DNA of 6,987 bases from Rhodospirillaceae bacterium (GTDB lineage: Bacteria; Pseudomonadota; Alphaproteobacteria; Micavibrionales; UBA2020). A program made the position numbers and the translations under genes. Numbering within the stretch: the first letter of the stretch is position 1; every line of letters begins with the position of its first letter. The stretch lies in contig DQGU01000085.1 of the NCBI GenBank assembly GCA_003524565.1, positions 1-6,987 on the forward strand, written 5' to 3'. A model generated the notes under the pieces. It saw nothing but the letters and a program-made list of their open reading frames with translations, ran no database searches and had not been told where the DNA came from. Shown piece by piece: positions 5,875 to 6,987 of the stretch.

Positions 5875-6822
5875 TTATTTCTTATCAGCCGCAAAAAGCG
5901 CGCCGGCTTCGTCAATAAACGCCGGAATATCCCGCGCGGGCGGCAGGTTTTGCAAATAAGGCTCGATAATCGTGCCGTACACAGGCTGCGGGTAGAAACT
6001 CATCTGGTCAAGATAGGCAAGCCCGACAATCACCGTCATCAGACCCGCCGCAAAAAAACCGGCGGCAAGGCCGCGGCGGCGCGCCGTCATGTGGGTTGCG
6101 ATGCCAAGGCTGGCATAAACAAGCCCGCCCAGAATAAGCGTGTTGCCGACAACGAACAGCGCATCGGAAAACATATTTTCGCTGCTGAGAAACGCCGCCA
6201 AATCCAGAAACGCCCAGATGGGCAGGGAGATGAGCAGAAAAACGCTCGCCAGCGCGATATGCGCCAGATAGGCCGAACGGTGGCGCGAAAGCCGTCCCGC
6301 AACCGCCCACGGCACGGCCCAGAGCAGCAGGCAAAGCGCTGCGCCACCCGCGGCCTTGGTCATTTGCGCATAGGTATTTTCGGACCAATATTCGATGTAA
6401 TCGCTGAGCGCGACGCCGAGAACGGCAAACAGATAATAAACCCACGGCATCAGCCCGCCCGACAGATGCGCAATCAGCGGGTGGGTATGTTCCACCTTTT
6501 CGGCGGCGGGCACGGCATGGTGCGGGTCGAACACGGCAATAGGTGTCAGCCCCAGCATGAATTCGTCGCCGGATTTGAGCCGCAGCTGGCGGCCTTGCAG
6601 CGGCGCGTCTTTGTGGTGGATGGGGTTTTCCTGCCCTATATCGACCAAAAGCCAGCCGTCGCCGTCATGTACGATTTCGGCATGGCGCGCCGATACATGC
6701 GGGTCATGTAAAATGATGTTATTGGCAAAACCGCGCCCGATGGTCAGCGGAAATGTCTCTGCCGTGTGGTAGGTGACGGCATCGTCGCCGCCGTAATCGC
6801 CGATGCGGATGACAAGCTTCAT
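5875..6822 (-). CDS. FHA domain protein with five predicted membrane helices
   Basis: A 315-residue protein with an N-terminal forkhead-associated (FHA) domain at about residues 4-98, a module that binds phosphothreonine peptides. The expected residues are visible: G29-R30 in LTIGRGFANNI, S44 and H47 in VSARHAEI, and N66 in the last recognition loop, though the usual NG is NP here. Five hydrophobic segments follow at about 122-141, 157-177, 185-206, 219-240 and 252-271. Basic loops RLSRHR (178-182) and TARRR (246-250) fall on the cytoplasmic side when the FHA domain is cytoplasmic, so the positive-inside rule supports an N-in, C-out topology. A 44-residue tail would then be periplasmic. The ATG at 6822 overlaps the stop of the preceding gene by four bases (ATGA), and GGAGG lies seven bases upstream, indicating translational coupling. 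It probably recruits a phosphorylated partner to the membrane; no kinase or phosphatase is visible in the window. Confidence 0.92.
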   Translation of the reverse strand: MKLVIRIGDYGGDDAVTYHTAETFPLTIGRGFANNIILHDPHVSARHAEIVHDGDGWLLVDIGQENPIHHKDAPLQGRQLRLKSGDEFMLGLTPIAVFDPHHAVPAAEKVEHTHPLIAHLSGGLMPWVYYLFAVLGVALSDYIEYWSENTYAQMTKAAGGAALCLLLWAVPWAVAGRLSRHRSAYLAHIALASVFLLISLPIWAFLDLAAFLSSENMFSDALFVVGNTLILGGLVYASLGIATHMTARRRGLAAGFFAAGLMTVIVGLAYLDQMSFYPQPVYGTIIEPYLQNLPPARDIPAFIDEAGALFAADKK

Positions 6823-6987
6823 GGCGTATCCTCCGCCGCGGCGCCGTCTTTGGGCATCTCGCTGCCGGTGGCGTCAGCGGCTGTTTCTTCCACACCCTGC
6901 GGCAGGGCGGGGGTTTCGTCGCGCGCGGGCAGCGGCGTCAGGCTTTCCATGAATTTTTGCGTCAGCTGCAGCGCGTTTTCTTTTGTC
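6819..6987 (-). CDS. 3' end of an unidentified gene
   Basis: An open frame enters from the right edge and ends at the TGA at 6819-6821, giving the last 55 residues of a protein. The visible part begins TKENALQLTQKFMESL, which could be helical, and then becomes a low-complexity Pro/Ala/Glu/Asp/Thr-rich tail ending AAAEDTP, probably disordered. There is no recognisable domain, so no function is assigned. The stop codon shares bases with the start of the FHA gene (ATGA), so the two proteins are likely translated in a coupled way and may work together; a threonine-containing acidic tail next to an FHA protein is suggestive but not evidence of phosphorylation. The other two minus-strand frames are poorer: the frame starting at the edge base hits a stop after about 35 codons. 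Confidence 0.7.
   Translation of the reverse strand, partial: TKENALQLTQKFMESLTPLPARDETPALPQGVEETAADATGSEMPKDGAAAEDTP
6830..6834 (-). promoter_or_regulatory. Ribosome-binding site of the FHA gene, inside the upstream coding sequence
   Basis: GGAGG on the minus strand, seven bases before the ATG at 6822 and lying within the last codons of the upstream gene. It supports both that start and coupled translation. Confidence 0.8.

Noticed and set aside
4485..5918. A 477-codon open frame on the plus strand, antisense to the large ankyrin gene
   Set aside because: High-GC coding DNA often leaves long open antisense frames. Its product is Arg/Cys-rich with no recognisable domain, while the opposite strand encodes clear ankyrin repeats over the same bases.
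1..6987. Possibility of a defence system, toxin-antitoxin pair, phage or mobile island
   Set aside because: No nuclease, transposase, integrase, toxin or repeat array is seen, and base composition is even across the genes. Ankyrin and FHA domains alone do not justify such a call.

Overview
The window looks like a chromosomal piece of a GC-rich (roughly 60%) Gram-negative bacterium, most likely an alphaproteobacterium. The basis is the codon use, the LemA plus M48 membrane-protease pair, the alanine/proline-rich proteins and an HELRHAWQ-type metallopeptidase. The taxon is an inference; no rRNA or marker gene is present. No tRNA, rRNA, CRISPR array, insertion sequence or phage gene was seen. 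The first 13 bases are not genomic: they are the reverse complement of the common Illumina adapter end, so the left edge is an untrimmed contig or read end.

All seven recognisable genes lie on the minus strand, so transcription runs from right to left. In that order they are: (1) the 3' end of an unidentified gene (6819-6987); (2) a membrane protein with an FHA domain and five helices (5875-6822), whose ATG overlaps the stop of gene 1; (3) a large ankyrin-repeat protein (4014-5777), followed by a hairpin terminator at 3976-4001; (4) a smaller ankyrin-repeat protein (3196-3753); (5) lemA (2465-3031), preceded by a hairpin plus T-run in its leader; (6) an M48/HtpX-like membrane metalloprotease (1018-2382); (7) a membrane-anchored protein with an HELRH metallopeptidase motif (14-845), truncated by the contig end and preceded by a near-consensus sigma-70-type promoter at 885-913.

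Functionally there are two themes. The right half appears to be signalling or protein-interaction machinery: a phosphothreonine-reading FHA module tethered to the inner membrane, then two ankyrin proteins with a closely similar repeat, suggesting duplication. The left half is membrane proteolysis: LemA and an HtpX-like protease, which recur together in bacteria, then a second unrelated HExxH protein under its own promoter. Nothing here amounts to a clearly new system. The most unusual points are the roughly 85-residue segment between the first two helices of the M48 protease, the FHA plus five-helix architecture, the unassigned C-terminal two thirds of the large ankyrin protein, and the hairpin between the putative promoter and ribosome-binding site of lemA.
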